Both the position numbers and the translations under genes were made by a program. Source: Mytilus californianus (lineage: Eukaryota > Mollusca > Bivalvia > Mytilida > Mytilidae). From it: DNA of 64,000 bases. The notes under the pieces were generated by a model. The model was not told the origin of the DNA. It ran no database searches and saw only the letters and a list, made by a program, of their open reading frames with translations. Location of the stretch: NCBI RefSeq assembly GCF_021869535.1, contig NW_026262690.1, positions 18,439,001 to 18,503,000 on the forward strand. Reading direction: 5' to 3'. Position 1 is the stretch's first letter. Each line of letters starts with the position of its first letter. Positions 55,402-64,000 of the stretch are shown piece after piece.

Positions 55402-56060
55402 AAGAAGTAACAGATGCCCAAAGGGCTTTAATATATTCATCTTCATTCAAGTTTAGTCTGTGCCGAATTGAATTTATAGTAGCATTTTTATATGTCTACT
55501 ATGGTGACAAGTTCTTTTTTATATAGTGTACCAAATAGATTTGTATTTTGTTTTTTCATCATTAGAAAACGTAGGAGCTTCTAGAGGATATAGAATAGTT
55601 GTCTCTTCTATTAAGGAAAGCCATGAACGTACAAAACCTCTTCTTTTTCTTTCTGCAAGTTTTAGTGTGCTTGCTGTTTTTACTGCATAAGTTACTTTTA
55701 CTCTCACTAAAAGGTATTGCATTTAATAAAAAATTCAAAATGGCTGTCGTTATACCCCTCGGTGACCTCGAGATGAAGAACAGCCAGAACGACGTTCTTC
55801 CTTTGATCTTGGTTTTTCCGTGTGCGTGCAGTGATTTCTTATCATAGATAATTGATACACTATATTTCTTACATTCTGTTTCATTAATTATGCAGACGTT
55901 TCATGTACGGTCAACCCATATTCTGACCCATAGTTTGTTAACAGCATAATATTCAATACCATACAAGCCACCTGTAGTGTAGCCAAGTTGCATGTTTGTC
56001 TAAGAGAAAATCAATGTTGCTAGTCCAATTTGTTTAATAAGAGAAAATAATGCCTTGCGC

Positions 56061-56666
56061 ACTTTTTTAGAATAAAGAGTCTAATGCCATGTCATAAAAA
56101 AGTGATCTAAAACTGTTGTACTCTGTAAATCTTTTGAAGTAAAAGATAAGGTCTTTTGTTTGAACCTATAGATCATTTAAATGAGTTAGAAAGTATTCAG
56201 TTGAATTTTCTGGGTTTTAAAGAATAGTTTCAACTGATCTTGCAGGTCGTCTCTCTGCGTTTCTTAGCTCAGAATTTACAGTTCACCTTATGTTTTATTC
56301 ATTAGTCTATCTTTATAGGATAAATGTTTTGTTCCACAATAAATACAAGGAAATGCAAACTCTTCAGCATCCTCTAAATCAATGAGCTGGAGGACAATCA
56401 GAATATTAAGTAGTTAAAAACTGACAATTTTAAGTGTCATCCGATTCTTCTGAACAATTAGTACTATTGTTTCAAAAATCCAAACCTGTATTGATGATCA
56501 CATTATAATCCTTATAATAACATTAGGGGACCAATTTTACTGCACCAGATGTACAACTACTGTCTTCTCAATGAGGCTCGAGGTCAAAATATTTGAAAAA
56601 CCAGAACTTAATAAAATCTTCGAAAGAGCCGATATAAACGAAAAGGACAAACAAGTATGAAAGCTC
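56061..56666. other. Unassigned sequence
   Basis: Possibly the decayed 5' part of the coding region below 56060, but I see no clear protein-like block. Confidence 0.3.
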
Positions 56667-57676
56667 TGTATTACTGAAAAATTATTACACCAGGGTTTTC
56701 CATATCACAAACTAGTCAACACATTTACTAAATTTTATCATCGGTACAAGGACATCATTCGGAAATATAAATTAACATGCAGACATCTTATACGTTCAGG
56801 TATTTCACATCCAATCTTTTATGGTAATATTCTTTACAAAGCACAAAAATGTCGGCATTCACCTCAAAAGCTAACCAAACCTTTAAACAGACTTATTCGG
56901 AAGGGATATAGTTACGATACTGTTGTCAAGTCATTAAGGATTGCATATTTTGGTATTAATATTGATTCACTCATAGGGTCTTTGCATCGGAAATAAACAC
57001 ATTTATTCTAAAACCAGTTGTTGGCATGATACGGGTTATGTTCTTCTTATATATTTTATGATGGTATGATACTAAATCCCTAACGGGAGGGATTGTACTT
57101 AATTTTCATATGATGAAGACATAATCTTTCAATCAGTTTAATTGAGGTCTGGAGCTGGCATGTCAGTAACTGCTAGTAGTCCTTTGTTAATTTATGTATC
57201 ATTGTCATTTTGCTTAGTTTCTTTTGTTACCTCTTCTGACATCCGACTCGGACTTCTTTTAAGCTGCATGAGTTTTGCTGTGCGTATCGCTGTGTGTTTC
57301 TGCATGAGTCTTACTGTACGTATTGCTGTGTGTTTCTTTATTCTACATTGGCTAGAGGTATAGGCGAGGATTGAGATCTCACAAAACATGTTTAACCCCG
57401 CCGCATTTTTGCGCCTGTCCCAAGTCAGGAGCTTCTGGCCTTTGTTAGTCTTGTATGTTTTTTAATTTTAGTTCATTTATATGTTTTGGAGTTTAGTATG
57501 ACGTCAATTTTCACTGAACTAGTACACATTTTCATTTAGGGGCCAGCTGAGGACCACCTCCGGGTGCGGGATTTTCTCGCTGCGTTGAAGACCCATTGGT
57601 GGCCTTCGGCTGTTATCTGCTCTTTGGCCGGGTTATTGTCTCTTTGACATATTCCCCATTTCCATTCTCAATTTTA
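56667..57676 (+). mobile_element. Penelope-like element, 5'-truncated copy
   Basis: It matches 27901-28872: the last 109 codons of the RT frame are intact (56668-56996, CITEKLLHQGF...IGSLHRK and TAA), followed by a full 3' UTR to CCATTCTCAATTTTATA. Internal duplication of TGCATGAGT-TT-CTGT-CGTAT (57265-57325) distinguishes it. Truncation at the same kind of internal point as the other copies points to incomplete reverse transcription. Confidence 0.85.
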
Positions 57677-57719
57677 TAGTAAAAAACGAACCAACATTCG
57701 GAGCTATATATATATATAT

Positions 57720-57934
57720 AGTCAGCAGGGTTTAAGAACATTTGTTGTTCGACCTGTTAGTCAAATGCGTTTTGTTAAAATATACTTTTTCACTTTTTTG
57801 GTCTTTTGGAAAATGTTGTTTGTGCTGTATTTATACCCCTCTAACAAGAAATTTGTTTTGCATGCACACGTATAGAAATTGCGGTTTTTATCCAACGCAA
57901 TCATAGGTTTGAACGTTGTTTTCAATTTAGACTT

Positions 57935-57945
<11 letters not shown>
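57720..57945 (+). repeat. Third copy of the 40955-41195 repeat, beside the gap
   Basis: GTCAGCAGGGTTTAAGAACA, GTTCGACCTGTTAGTCAAAT, GGTCTTTTGGAAAATGTTGT and CATGCACACGTATAGAAATT match 41194-40960 on the opposite strand with few changes. A TA microsatellite (57940-57966) and the gap follow. Confidence 0.8.
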
Positions 57946-57971
<26 letters not shown>

Positions 57972-57976
57972 AGGGA

Positions 57977-58077
57977 NNNNNNNNNNNNNNNNNNNNNNNN
58001 NNNNNNNNNNNNNNNNNNNNNNNNNNNNNNNNNNNNNNNNNNNNNNNNNNNNNNNNNNNNNNNNNNNNNNNNNNNNN
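57977..58077. other. Assembly gap (101 N)
   Basis: A run of Ns next to a (TA)n microsatellite, the kind of site where assemblies break. True gap length is unknown, so order and orientation beyond 58077 depend on scaffolding. Confidence 1.
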
Positions 58078-59435
58078 ATTTATAAAGTGTGAACGTTTCA
58101 AAATAAAACACCTAATTTAATATATTTTGAAAGTGTATTTACATTAGTCTCAAAATAGAAAATAAGGACAGAAATGGATCTCCACTACAGGACATATCAT
58201 ACATGATAAAGACTATAATAGATCATAAAAATAATTACTGTCAGAGTTATATTTTTGGATTTTGTTGAACAAGTTCTACATAAATAAAGAATTTAATAAA
58301 ATCCAAAATGAGGCGTTAAACATTGAATTCATTTTAAACAGAGAGGTGGAAGATACCAATGTGATATTTAAACTCATAAGTAGATGACAAACTCACACTG
58401 CCATGACAAAAAACTTAAATTGACCAAAAGACAAACAGCATTTTACAAAAAATAACATAGAAAACTAAAGACAGAGCAGCACGAACACTGCAACTTAAAA
58501 AAAATTATTCAATTTTAACGTAATATATTTAAGATGACAAATACACAATAAAGATAAGGTTAGCATTAGATTTAACATAAGAGATTTTAATTATCATTAT
58601 TGTGCAGATTTGGCATTTACAAATGATCAAAGGAGGTAATTCAATGTAATATTGAAAATATTTTCACCAGCAATTAAGCAATGCTGTTAGAATACAACAA
58701 CGACCTTATTTTACTTGGGGGACACGCGTAAAAAGAACATGTGGCCACCTAATTGTCAAAGAATACGACAATCCTGTAACCCAAATTGTCATACTTGATT
58801 GCTATCATAAGCATTCTTGTACATGCTGAATAAAAGACACAGTTGTATACCGATGTTCAAAACTTTAAAATAGAATTTATAAATACAATTAAAAAAAAAT
58901 TTGATCGAATAGAATGAACTCCAAACTGGGTAAGCCTATTTGCGTTGTCAGGGTACGCGTCTTCTAACATGGATGCATCACTCGTCATGCTACTCAATAC
59001 TTAATCCAAATGTCATGCTGTGGAATAAGACTCAATCGGTTACTTTGCAGCGCAGACGATTCATCTAGTATTTTAAGTTCTAAAACGAGGACAAAATAAA
59101 TGGATTGAGGCACAGATACGTCGTATCGATCAAAACAGTCGTGATGCCGAAACATAAACATGTGTTTTGACGATTTCAATTGTTCTTCCACATAAACAAT
59201 GTTATGAGATTTTAATTACTATAATCATTTACCTTGTCCTTATTTGTTTTGTGTAGCCTTATAAGATGTTTACATAATTGGGTTATGACCTGTTTAAAGT
59301 TGTTTTCAAAATAATGTTATTGTGTAGTTTAGAAATCACTGGAACAATCGTAGTTACTAATGGAATGATTAGATCTTTCCGTTTGACTTGCATACTAATT
59401 CCAAAATGATCATAATGTACGATGCGTAATTTAAA
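58078..59435. other. Mostly unassigned, with one dispersed repeat at 58340-58500 (minus)
   Basis: GAGAGGTGGAAGATACCAAT then GTGATATTTAAACTCATAAG and ACTAAAGACAGAGCAGCACG (58340-58490) is a minus-strand copy of the 7955-8130 repeat. The minus-strand frame at 58994-59191 (65 codons) has no splice signal. The rest is AT-rich. Confidence 0.4.
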
Positions 59436-59439
59436 CTTC

Positions 59440-59535
59440 TCTAGTATTCTAAAAGTTTCCCTTCTATAGTTTTCTAGAAGTTTCCCTTTCTACAGTGTTC
59501 TAGAAGTTGCCTTGGTAACTATATATATACTGACG
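59440..59535 (+). promoter_or_regulatory. Cluster of heat-shock-element-like motifs plus TATA-like sequence
   Basis: TTCTAGAAGTTTC at 59472-59484 is a perfect three-part heat-shock element (TTCnnGAAnnTTC). TTCTAAAAGTTTC (59447-59459) and TTCTAGAAGTTGC (59498-59510) each differ by one or two bases. CTATATATATACTG (59519-59532) follows and could serve as a TATA box. The downstream 300 bases have two AATAAA signals (59703, 59782) and end GTTGGCTACA, so the whole could be an LTR rather than a gene promoter. No coding exon follows within view. Confidence 0.45.
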
Positions 59536-60044
59536 ATGAATTGTACTAACAGAAATAAATATATAAGTACTCTTAGAAGATCTCTGGAGTTGTTGGATTG
59601 ACACTTTTATTTACGTTAACAACATTATACTAGTTTGTGAGCTTGTTGGGCATATAGATATTCCGTTGGATTCCGTTGCAGTTAAGGGAAGGATTCCACA
59701 TAAATAAAAGACTATAGGATCAGCCATGCAGATTCTTTAACAGTTAAGTTGACATTTTCATTTGTATAATATTTCTTGTAAAATAAATCTTGTTTAATTC
59801 ATTATTGATTTTTGTCTTTTGTTGGCTACAATTTAAAGGTGATTTATGGCCGTAACACCAAGCAGAAGCAGTTTTTGTGAAGTCCGTTCACGAATTCCGT
59901 ATAATGAGACACGTGCGTATTCGTATCAATTTATACATAAAAACGCCACACGATGAGACAGATGGAAGGTAACTACTGATGAAGTTGAAAATAGACTAAT
60001 TCTTAGTTTTATATTTTTGAAGTATTCAATTGTGTCAGTTTCAA

Positions 60045-60130
60045 GAAAGATATCCATTTGCCATGGCGTTGTCTGTTTGTCTTTGACTACGAGTTTGAAT
60101 ATCCATTTGGTATCTTCCGCCTGCCTCTCT
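60045..60130 (+). repeat. Dispersed mussel repeat module
   Basis: CCATGGCGTTGTCTGTTTGT then CTTTGACTACGAGTTTGAAT and TTGGTATCTTCCGCCTGCC. Same family as 12480-12600. Confidence 0.65.
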
Positions 60131-60184
60131 TCTATAAATGAAGAAGACCTTCTAATTTTGGTAAATAAACTTATCATAGATACT

Positions 60185-60330
60185 AGGATTGAATGTTTGA
60201 CGCCAGACGCGCGTTTCGTCTACAAAAGATTCAAAGGTTACACTCGTATATAATGTTTAAAAGACAAAATAAAGTTCGAAGTTGAAGAGCATTAAGAACC
60301 AAAATTTCCGAAAAGTTTTGCACCATATAG
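60185..60330 (+). repeat. Dispersed mussel repeat, GACGCGCGTTTCGTCTAC family
   Basis: GACGCCAGACGCGCGTTTCG then TCTACAAAAG, and AAGTTGAAGAGCATTAAGAA near its end. I recall this sequence from many Mytilus loci. Confidence 0.6.
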
Positions 60331-61640
60331 GTAAGGTTATCTACTCCTTTGGTAGAAAATCCTCAGTATTTCGAAAAATTAAAAGTAGTGTTAATAGTTG
60401 ATTTATAATTATGACCATTTCAATGATTATTCATGTCAACACAGACGTGAAGTATCCTATATGTCATGTTCACTGGGACATAAATTATACAAAAATTCAT
60501 TGCAATGTGGGTTATAGAGTGACATGACATCATCAGTATGTCTGAAAAAGAAATTAAAGACATTTTCAAGATGTCCTTTCTTTTGTCTTTAAGACGGATT
60601 TGTATGAATTAATAAAATGAATAGGATATTTAATATACGATTAATCTTAGGTTAGACATTTCCAATCTCACAGTGACGTCAAAACTATTTGGCAATTGAT
60701 ATATATGTCTTAAAATATCCGTTTTATGTTCTCAAATGAATCTGCGCCAGCAATCCTTCAGTTTTCCCATAAGATAATCGATTGTTAGCTCAATTTTAAC
60801 AATTGGATTATTCGAGTAATTTTACTTATTGTTTGATAAAATAAAATATGATAAAAAACTTGCTAAAAAAAGATATCGTGACTCGACCGTATGTGTGGCA
60901 GGTTTGCGTTTGCAAATATACAAAATTGAATACATTATTTATATCTTACAGACCGAAATATTTTAGAAATATATCAATTATTGGTTCAATCGTAATGGTA
61001 TTTTACAGTTTTTTTTCAGATTCTTTACTGTACGGTTTAAAGTTCATACACTATAGACAAGAATGATGTACTTGCTTTTTGAAGGCAAAAACGTCAATGA
61101 AAAGTGTACTTATTTTCGGACGAACAGAGAATATGTATAGAGAGCTAGAAATTGTTGTTAGCACTAACAGATTGTTATTGAAAATAAACTTCATTTAACC
61201 TCGTATTTAATTGTAAGTCATGACAACCATGTGTGTTGCCCGACTTAATTATAATTACCAAACATTAGTCTAGATACTTTTATGATCATTGCTATGAAGC
61301 TGTTTTCAAACTGGTTCCCATTTTAGGAGGAGAGGTGAAGGTTTCCACAATGTATCACCTTTCTTATTTCCTCGAAAAAAATTTAAAATTACATGTTTTG
61401 TGCGAATTTTCCGTTCGTGTTTTGTTAACAGTAGTATTAAATATTGGAGTAATAAAAAAAACTTTTGCAGTCTTGGAAAAGTTACGTTACTTTAAAAATA
61501 AGCTTGTAGCTGTAATGATCTTTCTCTTAAAAAAAAGTGATACAAGAAAGTGATGCGAAAAAATGCTTTATGAAAAGATATAGCGACATTTCTATTGGTA
61601 CTCGTTAAGTCATCGACTCCTTTAAAGGTAAGAACAATGT
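60331..61640. other. Unassigned non-coding sequence
   Basis: About 1.3 kb, AT-rich. Small frames at 60848-61066 and 61335-61553 are lysine/phenylalanine-rich chance frames. Confidence 0.35.
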
Positions 61641-61808
61641 TTTGAAGTTTAGTGTGACGTCCATTTTACCTGAACTAGTACACATTTTTGTTTAGGGGCC
61701 AGCTGAAGCCCGCCTCCGGTTGTGGGATTTTCTCGCTGTGTTGAAGACCCATTGCTGGCCTTAGCTGTTTTCTGCTCTTTGGTCCCCATTTCCATTCTCA
61801 ATTTTACA
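61641..61808 (+). mobile_element. Penelope-like element 3' end with internal deletion
   Basis: It runs from TTTGAAGTTTAGTGTGACGT through GGGGCCAGCTGAAGCCCGCC to CCATTTCCATTCTCAATTTT, but lacks the ~25 bases around GGTTGTTGTCTCTTTGACAC found in other copies. Confidence 0.8.
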
Positions 61809-62060
61809 TTTCTTCCATGGCAACGGAGATATATGAGTTCTTCAATAATATGCAAGACACTCACACTTTTCACCTGAAAATCTTATTTTTGTCAAATATT
61901 TTTACATTCTGAAGAGTACAACAAGTTTTTAAAATGTCTGATGTCCAACGGGACACATAAAGTTCTGATATATGCAAATAACTAGACCAACAAGTCACAG
62001 ACTGTTCTTTTTAACACAAAGAGAATGTTTATCATACGAGAAATAGGATTAACTCTTGTG

Positions 62061-62186
62061 AATTGGATATCGCTTGATATCAAATCACGTTATTTGTTTT
62101 AGATTGTAATACTAAAATTGCCAGAGGCTGGTTTATTATTATATTAAAATTATATAACTCGAGTTGATATCAAGTGATATCCAATT
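62061..62186. repeat. Inverted repeat with 24-bp arms (126 bp)
   Basis: AATTGGATATCGCTTGATAT (62061-62080) pairs with ATATCAAGTGATATCCAATT (62167-62186), one mismatch in the stretch. The spacer is ~80 bases and AT-rich. No target duplication was found, so a small MITE is only likely, not shown. A lone AATTGGATATCGGTTGA lies at 32243. Confidence 0.6.
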
Positions 62187-63220
62187 ATCAAGGACTACAC
62201 TGTTTACCAAATTAACACATAAGCATATCATTCAGAATATTTTTTTTATTTAATAGACGTGTCTTTCGATTTATCTGGATGTAACTGTTTGTAGGGTCTA
62301 GGGCCTTTACTGTATTTCTTTTTACATGTTCTAATATTTACCCTGGTTGAGATTAAGACTAAGGGAAGGTTGAGATCTCAGAAAAAAATGGAAACCCGTT
62401 ACATGTGTGTGTGCATGTCTTTAGTCTACAATCCCGTCAGCTGTTGTATTATGTGATATCTTCATGATTTTGTTATGGTGCGAATTCGATTTTGACGACA
62501 GATTGACTACTTTTTGACACAATATAGAGTTTGGCATATTATACGTCTGTTTATTTATCGATTGTTCATGACGGTCTTTTGATCTCTTGATGCCTTTTGT
62601 TTGCTGTCCCATTGACGTGTACGCTATTCATTTTAAATGGAAGAAAATATATTTAGTATATATGATATATTGAGACAAAATCCCTTCCACGAGAGGGATG
62701 ATAAATCAAAGTAACAGTGCCTGCATAGCTATTCCTATATGAAGTTACCGTAACGCTTCCTATGGTAATAAGAGCTCACAACTCTCAGCAAGTTCAGTAC
62801 CATGCGCAGTATTTATACTTGCCGTTAACTTTTGTTTGCAGCATATTTTCCTGCTTCACGAAACCATACTGGCGTTTAACCAGGAATTACAAACAATTAA
62901 AACTGGTATAATGATTTTAAAAACACAATTATCTGTAGCCAAAATAACGATTATGAAACAAGAAAAAAGGACAGACATAACATAGTATATGCAGACTGTA
63001 ATCTGGAATACTAAAAATAAATATAAAATGCCTAACAAAACTGATGGCAGGCATCCATCATACTAAAACCTTGACATCAATCAATTTCTTCTGTTTATTG
63101 TACTAGTAGTAGTCATATACACACTTTTTAAGCCACCGTTTTGCTTTTTCTAATCAGGCTACTTGTTAGATTTATCAAATCATGACCTATATTATAGATC
63201 TTATCAACATATGTAGGACT
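62187..63220. other. Mostly unassigned; repeat-like at 62340-62640
   Basis: GGGAAGGTTGAGATCTCAG (62363-62381) echoes the Penelope-like 3' UTR, and the following ~250 bases (TCCCGTCAGCTGTTGTATTA, CATGACGGTCTTTTGATCTC) look like a diverged dispersed repeat. No gene is seen. Confidence 0.35.
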
Positions 63221-63221
63221 C

Positions 63222-63386
63222 TGAACCGCGATGGTACTCCGAACCGCGATGGTCACGCTGATGTGCGATGGTTTAACGCTGAAGTGCGTTTTTGATCACG
63301 TCAAAGTGCGATGGTGGGATTATGACGCTATCTTGCTTATAGATACGCCGAAGTGCGATGGTGGTTACGCTGAAGTACGATGGATT
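63222..63386 (+). repeat. Irregular repeat of GAAGTGCGATGGT
   Basis: Seven or so copies or variants (GAACCGCGATGGT twice, GATGTGCGATGGT, GAAGTGCGTTTTT, AAAGTGCGATGGT, GAAGTGCGATGGT, GAAGTACGATGG) sit in 160 bases at uneven spacing of about 18-50 bases, often preceded by ACGCT or ACGCC. Confidence 0.8.
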
Positions 63387-63489
63387 ACATAATCTATGTT
63401 TAATGTTTTCTTCATGTTCACATGTCAATGTAGAAGTCAATTTGCCTGTTGAAATGAATTATTTTAAAGTACAACATCTAGAGTATAAC

Positions 63490-63665
63490 CGGTTTTTAAA
63501 AAGTCATGGTTCGGGGCCTATTATAGCCGACTATAAGGTATGGATTTTCTCATTGTTGAAGGCCGTATGGATGCCTATAATTGCTTACATCCAATTTATT
63601 TGAATTTTGATGGGTAGTTGTCTCATTAGCAACCATACCGCATCTCCTTATTTTTATACGATAAA
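63490..63665 (+). repeat. Dispersed mussel repeat ending CATACCGCATCTCC
   Basis: GGGGCCTATTATAGCCGACT, GTTGAAGGCCGTATGGATGC and GTTGTCTCATTAGCAACCAT then ACCGCATCTCCTTATTTTTA. Same family as 34730-35046. Confidence 0.65.
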
Positions 63666-63821
63666 TAGTCATTGTATTCCCACTCCTAAATGTAACGCTG
63701 TAGTGTATTTTGTTAATAGCTTTAGATGAAAAAAAAAAGCAATAGTTCATACAATCGTTCGAATATTGACCACTATAGACGCTAAATAAAAGGTAATTTT
63801 CCTTTAAAACCAAACTTATTA

Positions 63822-63903
63822 TTGGTGGCCTTCGGCTGTTGTCTGCTCTATGGTCGGGTTGTTGTCTCTTTGACACATTCCCCATTTCCATTCTCAATTT
63901 TAT
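63822..63903 (+). mobile_element. Penelope-like element extreme 3' end
   Basis: GGTGGCCTTCGGCTGTTGTC then TGCTCTATGGTCGGGTTGTT and the terminal TTCCCCATTTCCATTCTCAA. Only the last ~80 bases of the element are present. Confidence 0.85.
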
Positions 63904-64000
63904 TATTGCAATGACTAGAAAACAATGTAGTTATTTGAAATGCAAATACTACTTGGTTAGTAAAACCCGAATAAATACGCGAAAAATGTATAAGGCTGTT

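Larger units (their letters stand above)
53106..56060 (-). pseudogene. Decayed coding region of unknown type
   Basis: On the minus strand, blocks of protein-like sequence separated by stops and frameshifts follow each other over nearly 3 kb. From 5' to 3' they include TLKLAERKRRGFVRSWLSLI (55680-55600), INSIRHRLNLNEDEYIKALW (55475-55415), DNAYATYVALYNKKSQRNER (54555-54495), EKGSVLDALKDDDKNIACM (54360-54300), SIELVTLDEVAAYYDDSHRR (54280-54220), KESFKIAFLSVHFGGKAISE (54100-54040), NIIMVIVLTDRPAHYIYDNS (53850-53780) and IKGIRQLRKRTKQLHNALED (53300-53240). Composition and length exceed chance for AT-rich DNA. I cannot identify the source; a dead host gene or an old mobile-element ORF are both possible. 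A foldback element (55041) and a satellite (54598) interrupt it, and part of it is duplicated. Confidence 0.5.

Noticed and set aside
57761-58111. ORFs on both strands running through the N run
   Set aside because: Ns were read as open codons; the frames are artefacts of the gap and of the repeat at 57720-57945.
58994-59191. 65-codon minus-strand frame (SSKHMFMFRHHDCFDRYDV...)
   Set aside because: Composition is plausible but there is no acceptor, donor or start context, and no neighbour in phase.
59400-59830. Promoter of a classical hsp70-type gene
   Set aside because: Despite the heat-shock motifs, no hsp coding sequence follows on either strand within the window, and polyadenylation signals come within 300 bases. 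An LTR or orphan regulatory fragment fits better.

Overview
This looks like nuclear DNA of a bivalve mollusc, most likely a marine mussel (Mytilus or a close relative). It is AT-rich, has no dense run of long ORFs, and is crowded with interspersed repeats whose ends I recognise from mussel sequences. Examples are the retroelement tail that stops at CCATTTCCATTCTCAATTTT, tails of the type GTTAAGCAACAATCAATCAATC, and repeats with ATACCACATCTTCTTAT-type ends. The species assignment is recall plus inference; no search was run. A run of Ns (57977-58077) marks an assembly gap.

Layout. 0.4-1.7 kb: divergent ~150-bp tandem repeat. 2.0-3.0 kb and 3.6-4.5 kb: two non-autonomous DNA transposons, each with inverted ends and a target-site duplication. 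5.1-9.6 kb: three truncated retroelements (two non-LTR, one Penelope-like) and a 36-bp perfect palindrome. 14-25 kb: exons of a minus-strand host gene, interrupted by more than 3 kb of satellite arrays (19.2-22.4 kb). 26.2-28.9 kb: an almost complete Penelope-like element with one in-frame stop. 29.4-32.1 kb and 36.2-37.7 kb: further satellites, the last split by an inserted element. 40-50 kb: inverted repeats, an exon-like segment present twice in opposite orientation (one copy broken by a MITE), a non-LTR fragment, a 100-bp hairpin and another host exon candidate. 51-57.7 kb: tandem repeats, a decayed minus-strand coding region, a foldback element with poly-G/poly-C arms and a second large Penelope-like fragment. 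58-64 kb: dispersed repeats and a cluster of heat-shock-element-like motifs.

Genes. No complete host gene is visible. The best host signal is a set of minus-strand exons with canonical splice sites and an open frame. 50535-50715, 24664-24755, 18220-18269 and a terminal exon at 14164-14343 have intron phases that fit together in that order, so they may be one gene with very long repeat-filled introns. I do not recognise the product. A separate exon-like segment lies at 47733-47876, and a possible plus-strand terminal exon at 38261-38349. All other sizeable coding sequence belongs to retroelements and is damaged to some degree.

The most unusual structures are: a terminal exon whose 3' splice site and first codons are tandemly repeated about six times; a MITE insertion that can be read against an empty paralogous site in the same window; the 916-bp transposon with ~90-bp ends built of short sub-repeats and an 8-bp target duplication; and satellite arrays whose units contain perfect short palindromes.
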